DNA from: Cerrena zonata
Lineage: Eukaryota > Basidiomycota > Agaricomycetes > Polyporales > Cerrenaceae
Length of the DNA stretch: 64,000 nt
Direction: 5' to 3'
Assembly: GCA_038087015.1 (NCBI GenBank)
Contig: JASBNA010000004.1
Coordinates: 1,116,001-1,180,000 of the forward strand
Part shown: positions 23,034 to 35,720 of the stretch, in pieces
Layout of the letters: every line of letters begins with the position of its first letter
Numbering within the stretch: the first letter of the stretch is position 1
The notes under the pieces: model-generated
What the model saw: the letters and a program-made list of their open reading frames with translations, nothing else
The model's database searches: none
What the model was told of the DNA's origin: nothing
Program-made: the position numbers and the translations under genes

Positions 23034-26000
23034 TTTCGAATGCACCGATCACTAGTAACAGCCCCTACCACTTCACGTTGATCATAATGATGTGAAGGAT
23101 AGTTGTATTTACCAGACTGCGACATATTTGGTGGATGTATTAGAAAGTTATGAATTATTCTGCTACTATTAGGGGACGATATGGCATGAGTGACATATCC
23201 AAGACTACATCGATCAAGATTGCAAGTTGGTAAACTACAGCTCTTTCCATATTGAGCCGGAAGTGATTATATTTACGTCACTCATCATAATGATTGACAC
23301 TGGCACTTGGGTCAAACTTCCAAAGTGTTGGTTCGTAGTAACTGTACTGCAACACGATTTTCCAGGCACTTTCTGTAAGAGTATATTGAGTCTCAAGTAG
23401 CGTCAAATTTTCGATCGAGGTTAGTTCTGGTACGGACAGGACTAAGCTTCTCTTCAAGGTCGCCTCGAGTATATGTCTTATCTGTCCTACAGCGTCACAA
23501 GATGAGTCTCGTGAAGCTGCTCTCCCTGGGTACCTCTCACGATACTTCTATCTCGGGAGAACGCGGAGAACCATGCAGTTGACGTTTGGATTATCGTTGA
23601 CCCAAACGTGCATGTAATGGGCTGTCGATGTTTCTTTTTTACCAAGCATGATAACCATATGCATTGTGTAGTCTCCTGAAGTCTAAAACGTCGCTTCACA
23701 CCAGTGCGACTTTGTTTCATCTCTGGTGACATAAGCCCTGAGGAGGTATCTCTTTACAACTCGGACCTCCCTCTGGAAGGCTAGACGACTGCGTCGGAAC
23801 CGAAACACGTAAATCTTCTGATGTCTTGGTCAATACAAACAAAAATCGGTATTTTCCCCCAGAGATCTATCAGACTTGCCATACATGGAGCCTTTTCATT
23901 CAACATCGACTTGGACAACCAAATGAAGGCTGCGCCATCAGTGAACCTCTTGACGCAGTCCGTTCGCAGTCCATACCATTGTTCTCGGATCCTTTTGACG
24001 AAAAAATCCTCTGGGAAACGTTATCCGTGTTAAACATATGCACGAGGGTCAAGTCTGTGGGATATATCTCTAACATTGTATTACAAGAGATGTCAAGCGA
24101 AGCTGCAACACAAACGACCCACATCTACCCGCTAGATTGGCGTGCCTCGTCTCCGGACCGCAAAGGCTTGTTCGCTCCCTATTGAATAGTAAGATTCTTT
24201 TAGGGTGAGGCCATCATCGCCTCGGGAAATGGTCCGACATTAGCATGGCTCGACTTTCCCGCGGATTTCATTTATAATCCGAAGTTCCAATACAATAACT
24301 AGCATTGTGCAACGACCACTTAATTAAAGCGTGAAGAGTCGAAACATCATCCCTTTTACAAATCCATAAGTTGTCGTGAGTAAGGAAAAGTCGTTTGGCT
24401 TGGTGGGAGAGAATGAAACGTACAAAGAACAACAACCATGGTAGATATGGTTTATCTGATTGTCCAAAGGAAGGTACATGCCGGTTTCGGTGTGACTACC
24501 AAGCAGAGAGTCGTGTGTATCATCTTCGAATGCATTCCGTATTTCCAATTCCCCTTTATTAAAGATCACGGTCCACACGACCGCTGACGGTGTCTATTTT
24601 CTTTCCTGTTCACATACCATCGGATAAAGCGGATATTTTGAGCCTGGTGCCTTTTTCATTAAGCTGTTGTCAAGAGAGTCAATAGACCGAGAACAAGGGC
24701 AGGTTGCCAGGGGTTATTTTAAGGCTTTCGAGAGGATGAACATCGCATCGTTGCTAGCCAACCAGTGAGTTAAAACTCCCGACTCGTCTGATCGACGAGC
24801 TGTTTTCGCAGACTAAGGCTACAAATCGACAAGACATCGTTCATTGATCAAGGAATTAATCCCGAACAGACCGAACACCGACCACGGTAGCATATGGCTA
24901 ACAAGCGAATGATCTTGGAAGCTGGTGCGGCGAACTACCGCCGGCATTCTTTGATGGTTGCACATACCTAAAAAGGCAATGGCTTCGGAAAATAACAAGC
25001 CATAACAAGCACCTCTGTGGGATCGTGAAGCTGAAACAGGGTGACCCCGTGTGGGGTAAATTGCCGCGGGTCGAATTTTTGATGCACCATACAACGGAGC
25101 TCTGGTTGCACCGTAAGTTTGTTGTAAGCTGGATTATTGCCATATATCAGTGATGGTGCTCTGGTCGGAAGAAGAGATTTATCTACGAAGCGACAAAGGT
25201 TATTGTGATATTGACGGATGACCGGGGGCTGCAAGAAGATTGCCGGAAGCCGAGACCTGTTCTCCGTCGAGAAAAAATGTACATTTGCATATTGGAGCTG
25301 GATTTTCCACAAGGTTGCACGGGAGTGAAATGTCGTAAAATGTACAGTGAAGACATTGAAGATCCCGGGTATATTCGGATGGGACGGAGTACAAGGAAAT
25401 CTATAGGAAACGACCAAAAAGGAGATCAACCAGGTGGATTTACATCTTCGTGATCTATGTGACGCAAGTCAACGTGCTCGGCGCGAAGAACTCGACGCCA
25501 AAGTTAAACAAAGCGAAGCCCAAGTTCCGAGAATCGCACCAGAATCCAAGGCACGAGAAGCAGTTGTGTGCATGCGAGAATTTAAGCCCAAAGAAAGACT
25601 GAATCTAGAAGGGCATGGTTGATGAACTTTCCACGTAAGAGGCATGTGCATAGCCCTAAATGGCATGCAACCAGTGGTCAGCTGGATTGTGGAGTCCGAG
25701 ATAGCGGTGACATTGTGAGAGACATATAGAGGAGAGCGTGGAGGTAGATTAGATGACACATTGTCGGAGCCGATAATCATGATTTTGGTGGTAAGTTAGC
25801 CGGTTGCAAGGGGTCGGGATGAGCACTTGACGAGAAGTGAATAGAGGAAAGTGATAAGAGCGGGAGTCAAGTGAGACAAGAAACTAGGGTTGATGGGAGT
25901 GCATTGGTCGATTCTTCTGGAGTGGGCTATTTTTTACAAGTGCATCGGGTGACATCGAAGACGAGAGAGACGCGTTTGAGAAGCTGCCTATCGCCGCTGG

Positions 26001-26270
26001 AGGAGTAAGTGACGAGGAAAGAATAAATCGTGGTGCGCGAGGGATGCCGAGACGAAGAGAAGGCGGGCGTCCGAGGAAAGTCAAGTGATGTTCTTTGTAC
26101 GACAAGATACCATAACGGGGAAGGGGCAGTCGAGATGTTCCCACGAGGGCTGGGAGTCAAGTGGGAGGCGGAAAGAGTAAGAGTGCGCCCAGCTGAGAGC
26201 TTAGCCCAAGCTTAGCCATCACTCTACCCAGGCACTCGGTCCCCGCCTCCGCTCTCTCCTTGACGAGACC
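23034..26270. other. Long intergenic region, 3.2 kb
   Basis: No recognised gene. Frames at 23826-24185 (+, 119 aa) and 24968-25429 (-, 153 aa, overlapped by two other minus-strand frames) are the longest, but they show no domain, signal peptide or paired frames that splice together convincingly. The last 350 bp becomes purine-rich and then CT-rich and is probably the promoter and leader of the transcription-factor gene. Confidence 0.4.
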
Positions 26271-29200
26271 ATGTCCCAGTCGCCAACAACATCCACCGAC
26301 ACCTTTGACCACCAGCCTCAAAAGCGTCGTCGTACTACCTCCTTTACCCCCAACGGCCAACCATACCCCAACAACCACAACATGAATCCCTCCCAAGATC
26401 CGGGCGCACCATCCCCGCCCGTACACATCCCAAAGAGGGGCGCGCGTGCCTGTACCAACTGTAGGAAAGGCAAGAACAGATGCGAAGGAGAGGTAAGCGT
26501 CATCGAACTACTACTGTCTACTCGCTATCCGTTCCGTTCAACAACTGGCCCGCACCCTCCGCCCGGCCCGGCTTATTTCTTCTCCAACAGGCTCCTTGTC
26601 GTCGATGTCAACTTAGTGGGACACAGTGTGTGTTCGAAAAGCCAGAGAAGAAAAATGTGCAGGCCATGTCTACTGCCAGCGTCGAGTGAGTCACCCGAAA
26701 TATCCCGATTGCGCATCTTCTTACCATCCGCATTTGGTCCGACAGGAGATTGTCTCGTTTGGAAGGTCAATACCTCGTGCGTACTCCCCAGTACAATATT
26801 TAGAATTCAGTCTTAAGCGATCCCTAGGTCATGCAAAGTCAAATGATCGGCATGCAGTCCTCCCTCGACCGCATCCTCGCTGCTGTACAGCAAGGCAATC
26901 CTTTCCCCAATGGCTCACGCGATACGTCGATGTTTCCTCCAGGTCCTCCTATGAGGAATGGCGACGTATATAGTCATTCGCCTGGAAATGATGGCCCACT
27001 CAACAGACCCAAGTTCCCACCGCTTCCTGGCTTCGCGCCGCCTGTCAGTACCATTGACTCTCTATTCCTATATCAATATCAGTCTGATTTGCTTCGTATA
27101 GCCCCACAAATATGCTACATATGGAATTGTACCAAGCACCGCACCATCCTCAGACGACGAGTCGGAGGATACTCTCCCCCGCTCAACCTTGAATGCACCC
27201 ATCGAGGCTTTGCAGGGGCTTGCCAATGCCGCAGCTGAGGCTGCGGCTGCGCCCTCTGCATCTACGCCACGGTGAGTAACCATGGATATTGATTTTTAGG
27301 CCGCTACTAATGTTGTAATTCGCAGAGTGAAGAAACGTAAGAAAGCCGAGCCAACTCCTCGGAACGCTTTCCCCCATGTCGTCGAAAAGGTTTAGACCCG
27401 ACTCATACACTTCTCGAACCGTACTAATATCGCTGAAACAGGGTTTAGTCTCTGACCAGGAAGCCAGAGAGCTCTTCACAATGTAAGCGCTCATAATTCA
27501 CATTCATAATCACATTCATGTGCTGAGCCACTCCTAAGTTTCTTCTCCGGTTGTCACATTTTCATTCCGGTCTTTGACCCGAGTTACGACACTTACGAAG
27601 GTCTTTCTGAACGGTCACCATGGACGTTCGATGCTATTCTGGCTATTGCAAGCAAAATCCGAAGCGGTACCGGTCCCTTGACGCCATCGTTTTACCGCAG
27701 CCTTGAGGAAGCTCAGGGCATTGCCAGGTCCTCGTTATTTGGGCCTGTAGTGAGGAAGGAAGCCGTCCAGGGAATGTTATTATTAGCGGCTTGGAGTACG
27801 AATGGATGGCTTCCTAGCGGTCATGCCATGCGAATGGCTTTGGACCTGGGATTACATCGCGCTTTGGAGAAATTGGCAGACCATGATAACAAGCAGAGGA
27901 CGGAAGATGAAGAACGTAATCTCGGTGAGTGGTCGGCTGCCTATTCTTTCTCTCAGGCCTGGACTAATGTGGCCTAATCTTCCAGTCATATCCGCTCGTA
28001 TTTGGTTGTGCCTCTACTGGTTTGATCATCAGTATGTCTGTTATCTTCTCTCATGTACCGTAACTTGCTGACATTTATACATAGAATGAGTTTGGGTACT
28101 GGAAGGCCCGTCGTCCTCCGGGACGAATCCTCCATCAAGCACTGCAGAATTCTGCTCTCGCATCCCTTGGCTTCACCCACGGATGTTCGCCTTGTTTCCC
28201 AAGTAGAACTTATCGCTCAGAAGAGTAAGCATCAGTGCCTACTTCGGTGCGAATTTCATGCTGATTGTCGGATGCCTTGTAGCCCAAATTTACGAAACAC
28301 TCTCACCACTCAACGGTCAAGTTAACCATAACACCCTCTCTTTATTCGCCGTGCCAATGTGGAGTTGGACAAGTGGTGGCAAGATTGCGATGCACTCCAC
28401 CGTAAGTAACCGTATTCAGTTCACCGTCCCTATATTTCGAACATTATATTTATTTTATAGAACAATCTATGGATGAAGAAGCCCTTCCTCGGAAGATCCT
28501 CGCGGGAGAATTGTATTACGCCAAATTGTGGTTGGTTTGTGTAGCTCTTAGGGGTGTCTCGTGGGACAAGATGCCGTTCGAACAACGCGAGCTTGCATTC
28601 CAAGCTAAAGATGCCGCTTCGAATTGCATCTTGAACTTATTGAACTCAACGACCTATCGGTAAGACCTTCTCACTGTCAGTTTAAGTTTTCACCGCTAAA
28701 TATAGATTATTCTAGTGCTGCCTTGCGTTATGCAGGTCCACGACAGCCTCGTCACCGCTGCCTTCTCCGGTCTCTTCCTCCTTAAAATGGCCAACCTATT
28801 CCCCGGCGAACTCGATTTGAACACCATCGCTGTCCAAGTTGAGCAACTAGCCAGCCTCCTTTCTGAGGTTGCTGCCGAACGCTATGCCCTCACTCTTCGT
28901 TTGATGCTAGCCAACCTCCGTCGCAAAGTAGGAATGTCATCCGGAGGTGTAACACCCATGTCTGGAGACATGATGTCTGCTGCGCCACCGTTTCTTGACC
29001 CCAGTCTGGTCACGGTTCCACCTGTACCCCCACCTTTCACTATGGAAGAATTAGGCGTTCCATGGCCGCACAGTCAAGCCATATTCAGCCCCAGTTCAAT
29101 TCCTGTTTGGTTACAGGATCAGGTGAGTGATAAATTTCCAAAATATATCCGATAATACGCTATCACCACGTTGTCGCAACACCATCATGCCCATTGTTGG

Positions 29201-29410
29201 TATATCGTTGTTCATATGTGTTCATGTGTTATTTTGTTCCTCATGTGTTTCATTTTGTTTTGTGACTCGAACATTTTTCGCTGATTTCTCCGTTTTTAGA
29301 ATTTGACTGATCTCGGTCTTCCCGTGAACGGCTCGGACGGAATCTTTCTTCAGATGTCCAATTCCAATGGCTGGTCCGGTGACTTTCCACCCATGCCAGA
29401 AGCTTGGTGA
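26271..29410 (+). CDS. Zn(II)2Cys6 transcription factor with fungal-specific domain
   Basis: Residues about 60-90 form a binuclear zinc cluster, GARACTNCRKGKNRCEGE then APCRRCQLSGTQC, interrupted by an intron at 26493-26590. A short coiled-coil linker (RLSRLEGQYLVMQSQMIGMQ) follows. The middle region is a fungal_trans regulatory domain: FFSGCHIFIPVFDPSYDTY, MRMALDLGLHRALEKL, ARIWLCLYWFDHQMSLGTGR, NVELDKWWQDCDALH and ELYYAKLWLVCVALRG. The tail ends FPPMPEAW. About 14 exons sum to 748 aa. Such proteins bind CGG-type sites and act as regulators in the nucleus; the target pathway is unknown. The reading frame slips by one base at the T run 28341-28343 and back at the G pair 28735-28736, although all splice phases agree otherwise. 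That makes it either two sequencing errors or a recent pseudogene. Confidence 0.85.
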
Positions 29411-30236
29411 CAATTGCAGTGCTCGGTCTCTGTTTGATGCTTCTTTTTCTTGCTGCACCTCTGCCCTTCCCGCTGCGCGTTCCTGATGATTTTGTCTTTT
29501 TGTTTTTTGTTTTTTCCTCCTTCCGTGGGTTTCTCTCTTCCCCCTCGATTTTCTCTCTCTCTCTCCTCTCTCCGATGGTGGTGACCCGTCTCGGTCCGTT
29601 CAGTCAGTTCAATCAGTTTTTTGGTCGGTGGACGATGATGATGATGATGGTACGACGATGGAAGAAGCAAGCAAACAAAAAAGAAACAAAAAAACAAAAT
29701 GCACATAAACGAAGAAGAAAAGGAAAAAAAGATCTTACTCTGACCAAGCACGCGAAAGTACCTCTTGCGAGTAACAATTTTTTCATCTTTCTTATATGAC
29801 CCTTTTTTGTTCCATACTCTTCTTACATATATGTGCCATGCAACTGTTCGCCCTTTTCTATTCCTTATGTATCGTCGTATATGTATATGACGACAACCAA
29901 CAATGATTCTTCTGGCTGTAGTTTACCGTTGATCCGTATAGTTTCATATATTCTTTTCTTGGTCGTATGGTTTCTCTGTTACGCATCCTCTGTGTTTAGC
30001 GTCCTTTGTAGTTAAAGTTGATATCGTAGGCAGTTTCAATGTATGTATCTTTGCAGACCGTTTGTAAGAATGGGATAAAAACATCGATTCGTGTCGTACG
30101 AAGTACTATAGTCGTAACACGGGTCCTGGCAAGTCATAAAGCTGACGGCACATGCGTGTACTTCCCAAACCGAAGCAGCTAAGTCCAACGAGAAGATCTA
30201 TAGAAAACACAATGGATCGAGCATTTGACGTGATGT
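29411..30236. other. 3' flank with simple repeats
   Basis: Downstream of the transcription factor lie CT-rich microsatellite tracts (around 29540-29575), a GAT trinucleotide run near 29634-29650 and A-rich stretches near 29680-29730. This is probably 3' UTR plus spacer. The open frames on both strands here follow from the low-complexity sequence. It also includes the 3' side of the convergent BZW gene. Confidence 0.5.
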
Positions 30237-31951
30237 TTACTCTTCTTCCTCTTCCTCATCGCTGTCTTGTTCTTGCAAGAACTAACAGGAAAAAATATCA
30301 TCAATGTATCTTTGACGTCAGAGAGGGGTGAGACGTACTTTCACAAGGGGTTGACTGGCATTCAAGAAATGTTGTCTGCCCTGAGACTTGGAGCCCTTCT
30401 GATGCCAGTAGATGATAGCTTGGTCAGAGATACAATCCTTATTATACAGCACCTGGAGATAAGAAATAAAACAAAACAGGGTCACACGATCAGTCAACTG
30501 GCCATTTCGAAGGCACGATAATACACACACGTACTTTGAGAATCTGAGGGAATGCTTTGATGATGCGGGTATCTTCATAACAGTACACTTGAACAGCGTT
30601 AATGAGCGCAACTTCGGTCTTCGGTCCGTTGCAGAACGTTACTAAAATATCAGAGAAGGCCTGAAAACGGTAAATATAAATACACTGTTCCGAGTTTCAA
30701 GATGGAGAACGAAAGGACGTACGCCAATCTCACGAAGCGCAAGGGCCTCGTTCTGATCCTGACGAGCGCTCCACTCAATGGAGGAAACCAGTCCCTGCCA
30801 GATGCATGAGACCAATTCAGTCTCTGGAAGGGGGCTGTCTGTTTGCTTCGATTTGATAGCGGAGATGATCTACGGAAAGGGTTTCAGATATATCTGACAC
30901 AGATACGGAGCGTTTAAGAACCCACATACCTCTGCATGACCTTCTTCATTGGAGAGCATTTCCTTCAAAGTGGAGATGATACCTTCCTTGACCGCGGCAT
31001 ACTGCCTCTTAGTCCACCACTCGGCGACCTGAGGTAATCCGGCACTTCGGAAGTGTTCATCCAAGGCTTTGTCCTGACGCTTGTTAGGAGGGAAGTAGGC
31101 TAGAAGGTCTTTGATACCTCCTTTGCGTAAGGTGGTAGCAAGGTGATCGATGGACTGGTCTGCCAGGTAAGCTCGGAAGATCATCGTGATCACGCCGATT
31201 GATACATCTGGGGACAGGTGCCGTGAGATGTCGGCAGAGGACAGGATATCAGATATGCCTACCGTTCTTGACAAGGTGATCCTTGGTCAGTGACTGGAGA
31301 CAGCCAGCACCGATGAGACCTTGAGCGAGCATGAGTCCAACAGCGACAGAAAGCTTTTCGCGTTGAACATCAGGCCATCGGTTGGTGTATTGCATCAGAC
31401 CAGGGAGAGATGTCTCTTCGAGGGGACGCTGGAGATACTTGTATCTGGAAACCAGATGAAGAGTGGGACGCATATACAGAGGTTCGGATTTAATGCATTA
31501 CCTGCGACTCAAGTTGTTAAGCACTTCGACATATTTCTTTATCTCCACCACGTCCACGGGCTCCTTGGCGTTGAAGATTGAGAATGGTGAAGATGGGGCG
31601 CCATCATCGAGATAGCTGCCTCCGGGCTGGAGGAGACCTCCAACGAGGAGGATCTCGAAGAGTGCATCGGCATATTTCAAGTATTCGAGTGTGGATCCGG
31701 CTTGAACGAGTTTGTTGGTAAAACCTTCGAAATCACCAGCAGGTACGGTCTCGAGATGTTTGTAGAGTTGGTCTCTGAAGACTATGAAGACAAAAGCAAG
31801 TGTGTGTGAGCACTAGACAAGGGTTGGTATGTGAAAACACGGGAGACGAACCGGATGGTTCGCGTTTGGCGTGAGCTTTGACTGCTCCTTTCCTGGCTTT
31901 GATTCTGACCCCCTGCAGCGAAGGCTTAGCAGCGGTTGATTGCTGAGACAT
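30237..31951 (-). CDS. eIF5-mimic protein (BZW1/BZW2, W2 domain)
   Basis: The product resembles animal BZW1/2 (5MP), which binds eIF2 and eIF3 through a C-terminal W2/HEAT domain and tunes start-codon choice in the cytosol. Matching stretches are MSQQSTAAKPSLQGVRIKAR at the start, EYLKYADALFEILLVGGLLQ, RYKYLQRPLEETSLPGLM, RKGGIKDLLAYFPPNKR, VSCIWQGLVSSIEWS and IIYWHQKGSKSQGRQHFL, ending in an acidic DSDEEEEEE tail typical of W2 proteins. Eight exons (31951-31852, 31781-31502, 31444-31263, 31207-30930, 30869-30723, 30660-30535, 30452-30339, 30281-30237) join in phase and give 423 aa, against about 419 for the human protein. No frame break. The start is the second ATG; the first, two codons upstream, is also in frame. 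Confidence 0.93.
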
Positions 31952-32156
31952 CCACAAGCTTCGAGACAGTCGAAAGGTGTGGATTTAACCTGGGATTAAA
32001 AAGGTAAAGCGGATGATGGAAGGAGAGGATGGCGCACAGGCTGCCTGCTTCACTCACACTCTCTCGCAGACGCAGGCTCTCATCTAGTCCATTTCCACCA
32101 CCGATCGATTCCATCAATCTCTTCAATCTGTGCCCTACTCTCGCTTTCCATCACAT

Positions 32157-32240
32157 GGGCACTTGGCGCAGTGGTAGCGCGTTCGCTTTGCATTCTCATC
32201 TGCGTGCGAAAGGACGGGAGTTCGATCCTCTCAGTGTCCA
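32157..32240 (+). tRNA. tRNA-Ala (anticodon TGC) with 12-nt intron
   Basis: A full cloverleaf can be drawn. The acceptor stem is GGGCACT/AGTGTCC and includes G3:U70, the identity pair for alanine. D arm GCGC/GCGC, anticodon stem TTCGC/GCGAA and T arm GGGAG/CTCTC all pair. The anticodon TGC is at 32089 plus 100, that is 32189-32191, followed by one base and an intron at 32193-32204. The discriminator is A at 32240. The gene lies about 205 bp upstream of and divergent from the BZW start. Confidence 0.93.
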
Positions 32241-32265
32241 GTAAGCTTTGGTCATCATTCAGTCC

Positions 32266-32271
32266 TTTTTT
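32266..32271 (+). terminator. RNA polymerase III terminator
   Basis: A run of six T, 25 bp after the tRNA-Ala 3' end. Confidence 0.75.
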
Positions 32272-32571
32272 GACTCGTCCTCGACATTTGTTACTGCTCG
32301 CAGTAAGCTCTAAATAGTACGTTTCCTTACTTGGTAGTATGTTCCCTAAAATTCAACAGGATAACCATATTTTGCATTGTAAACTTACTTTTTGGAGCCA
32401 TATTCAGGTGGGAAATTAGCATTTCTTCCCCGTCAGGTCGTCCTTGCCATGATTTTACACGCAGGTTAGAGGTCACACCCTGGCCAAGAGGTACAGTATT
32501 TTACTAGGCATTAATGTCGCCATGTACAGAAGAAAGTCTCAAGTAACATCAAATCACAAGGTCAGTCGAGT

Positions 32572-35017
32572 CTACACCCTTTGAACTCCCTGAACCACTT
32601 GAGGGTATGTGGAGGCGATCAGCTGTATAACGTATCCGTTATTAAACAACCATATTGCAGTTTTGAACAATGATATGACTTACCCCAAAGAGCTCCGGTG
32701 CACGGATTGCAAGAACCTGAGGATCTTCACCGAGTCCGACGAAACTGTGACCGACCATGCATCAGTAGTGGATGCGGTAGAAAATAATAGTGATACTCAC
32801 ATAGTCGACACACCAGCTTCGATCGCCGATCCTAACGTCAATGCTATCGAAATCGTCAAGTCAAAATCAGCCTGAAATGAATTGGACAGGTAGGCGTACC
32901 ACATTGCAAGCCGATCAAGAAGGAAAAGAGAATCACAGGAGCCGTATATTGTCCATCCACGTTATACGCAGGATGAGTTGCTACAATTTCTTATGTAAGA
33001 TAAAATCCCATGGAGATGATGAATACCATACCTCGCAGATAAACGTACGCAAACAGAGAAGAAAGAAGACCAACAGAGTAGGCACCCCAAGTGAGTGCTT
33101 ATTATGAGAAATAGTTAGTAAAGAACTTTCTGAGTTCATTCAGCCCTGTAAACTTACTCATGTTCACAAGAGAATCGTTGACGAGTGCATCAATACCCCT
33201 GTCCATGAAAAGACCCCAAGTATCCTTTGCCGCATTGAGATACGACTTTCCATATAACGCTAAAATAATTATCAATAAGTGCAACAACTTCCCCGAAAAA
33301 AAACATACCGATTTCGATATACGCATATCGGTTAAAGTATTGTACGAGTCCCTCGATGCATCCAATGAAACACTCGGCACAGAGGGCCAAACACGCCTCG
33401 ACGGCTACACCAACTGAGATCAGAATAATTCCTAACTGCGCAGAATGTATATGCTACTTACGATGTCCTTCGGCGTTAGCGTTATTACGAGCGATACTAA
33501 GCAGCATCTTGATGAGTTCTAGGATGGTGACAATCAAAGATCCGAACGCGATTGAACCGAGTGAGAGTGTCGATGCGCGAACGAAAGCGGATAATGTAGG
33601 GTGTTTGGGCATGTTTCCTTGTTCCTTGGGACCGAAGTAGTACCAACCTTTACAAAAGAGCAGATAAATTCGAAATTCGAAGAATAAGAACAAAGTACGT
33701 GAGGATACTTACTGCCAAAAGGACCACCCGCCATTGTAGCAAGTGCAACATTAGCGACGACTTGAGAAGTCCAAAGGAAGGAGAAAGTCTCGTAGAATAT
33801 GAGACCAGCCACTTTCCCGGATGAACATGAGGTTCCTGTGCTACAAGCTATGGACGAAGTATTAGTATACTGAAGACCAAATTCACAGGTAAATCATGGA
33901 CTCACAAGGGTTCCCCGGCGTCCACTTTGTATACCTAATACAGCATGTCAAAAACCAAATATCACCGGTAGAAATTATAGGAAACTAACGTAGCGATTGT
34001 TGTGAATGTGAACCATCTGCATAAATATTGTCAGTCAACCCTTCCTTCGCATCGGAAGGAATTGGACGTACACGCTCAAAGCCGCTTGCAAGATCAATGC
34101 AAGGAACGCTACAACATACACACTCTTGTGATGTTTCGCCACGTCCATAACCACCTGCAACAACAGGGAGGCAAGCGGGATCCTTGACCTGTATCCCCAG
34201 TATGCAAGAACTGATAGGATGGCGATTATTGTGAATATGATAGCACCAGCTGAAAGAAGCAGTCATTAGCGCGATGCCAAGAACACATGCATTACTCGAG
34301 GACATACACCAATATTTAGTGATCCAGTAATAGATTGCAATACCACTACCGAGACGTTAGAATATATAATGTTGAGTCTATAAAAGAGGATGAACCTACA
34401 TGTTAAGGGCAATCGTAAGGACGAGTGTTATGTGCATTACTATTTTCGTGAACGCCCTGATGAGAATAAGATAGAGTGTCGAGAAGAACAACGCGACGGC
34501 GGTCGTAAGTAGTAGGAGATAGACTGTATGGCTAACAGAAATTATTACATGGTCAATTGTAAACCTGGAACTCTTGCTGGAAAAGACATACTAATTCAAT
34601 GTGATGCTGCTCCCCGTCTTACCGTTACCACCGCCGACACCGCCGCCAAGCCCGCCCAACTTGATCCATTCCGAGATGGAAATGGCGGACAGGACTACAA
34701 ATCCAGCAAACTGGACTCCGAGTCGGACGTCACTCAGCCAAATGTCTCCCTCCACTAGTGTATAGTGGAGCACGCACCTGAAGGATGAAGAAGATCAAGA
34801 AGAAAATATCATTGACTTTCTTCTTCGGTTTAAACCGGTCTCCCTCGTAGGGTGACTTGTAGTCTCCACCGTACTCAGCAGGTGGTGGGCCAGAGGGCTC
34901 AGGATACGCAGGTTGGCCATACTGAGGTGTAGGTCCTGGTTGGTAAACTGATTGATAGTTAGCATCGTAGTTTGGTTGGGCTCCCCATTGGTTCTTGTTT
35001 CCGTCCCAAGAAGCCAT
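32572..35017 (-). CDS. pns1: Choline-transporter-like protein PNS1 (SLC44/CTL family)
   Basis: The N-terminus is a Gln/Pro/Tyr-rich cytoplasmic tail (WGAQPNYDANYQ, PTPQYGQPAYPEP), then KPKKKVNDIFFLIFFILQ enters the first membrane helix. Further exons encode several hydrophobic helices. The end carries the family signature FVGLGEDPQVLAIRAPELFG and a short tail ending QGVQRV. Fungal Pns1 proteins are plasma-membrane members of the CTL family; choline transport itself is not proven for yeast Pns1. Many short introns are present (about ten or more exons). I checked exon 1 (35017-34778), its junction to FAGFVVLSAISISEW, and the last junction before 32572. Inner boundaries were not all fixed. Size is about 500-550 aa, normal for the family. 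Confidence 0.9.
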
Positions 35018-35720
35018 TTCTCGACGACGTTTTGGACTAGTATACTAGCTCAAAAGGTAAAAGTGGAGAGGGTCGTGGCGGTCGTGAATAAAGAGAGATA
35101 CTACAGAGGCCGAGAGCCTATGCTGTTGTAAGGAGGTGTTGAAAGCGGTGATAGCTGATTCAAATCAAGGAACCCTACCACCTATAGGGGGAACGGATCC
35201 GAGACACTGGCTGTGGCACGCCGGAAGGCATGTTGAATTCACGCTTTAGGGTGTTTGACGGTGCATTGGAAGGCCAAATGACGTATTGACCGCGGCTGAT
35301 CTTTGATTTTTGCCTTTCCTGAACCCGCCAAGCGTAAACAAACACCTGCCGTTCCTCTTGGCAGACGCTCAAATGTATTCCAGAGGGTTTGCCATTTGAA
35401 TAATACTTGCCGGCATATTCTGAAAATCAGGTCACAGCAATCGGGCGATGTGAAAGCCCGAATCTCGTTATACATTATTTCAGCGAATCCTCTACGAAAC
35501 CGTGGTATTGGATACAGGCTGTGATGCTGATCTGAAAAGAAAAGGAAAATTCTGAAACCACCCCGTTGAACGTTGAACAAGAGACTACAAGAGAAAGGAT
35601 AAAGGATTACATGGGTTTGTAGGTAACTGAAAGTTGTTTGGAGATGAAAGAAAAAAGAAGTCAGAGACATTGTTCCAAATTGTAGCTTGAAAGTGAAAGA
35701 AGCCGTCCGGTTGGGATCAC
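35018..35720. other. Intergenic, promoter of pns1 and 3' flank of ptc1
   Basis: About 700 bp between two minus-strand genes. A short frame on the minus strand (35239-35670) has no family likeness and is not called. No TATA box is clear. Confidence 0.45.

Noticed and set aside
24968..25429. 153-codon minus-strand frame upstream of the transcription factor
   Set aside because: No recognised motif and no supporting exon on either side.
29350..29799. Open frames of about 130 codons on both strands
   Set aside because: They lie in CT, GAT and A-rich simple sequence, giving Lys/Arg or Leu/Phe-rich nonsense.
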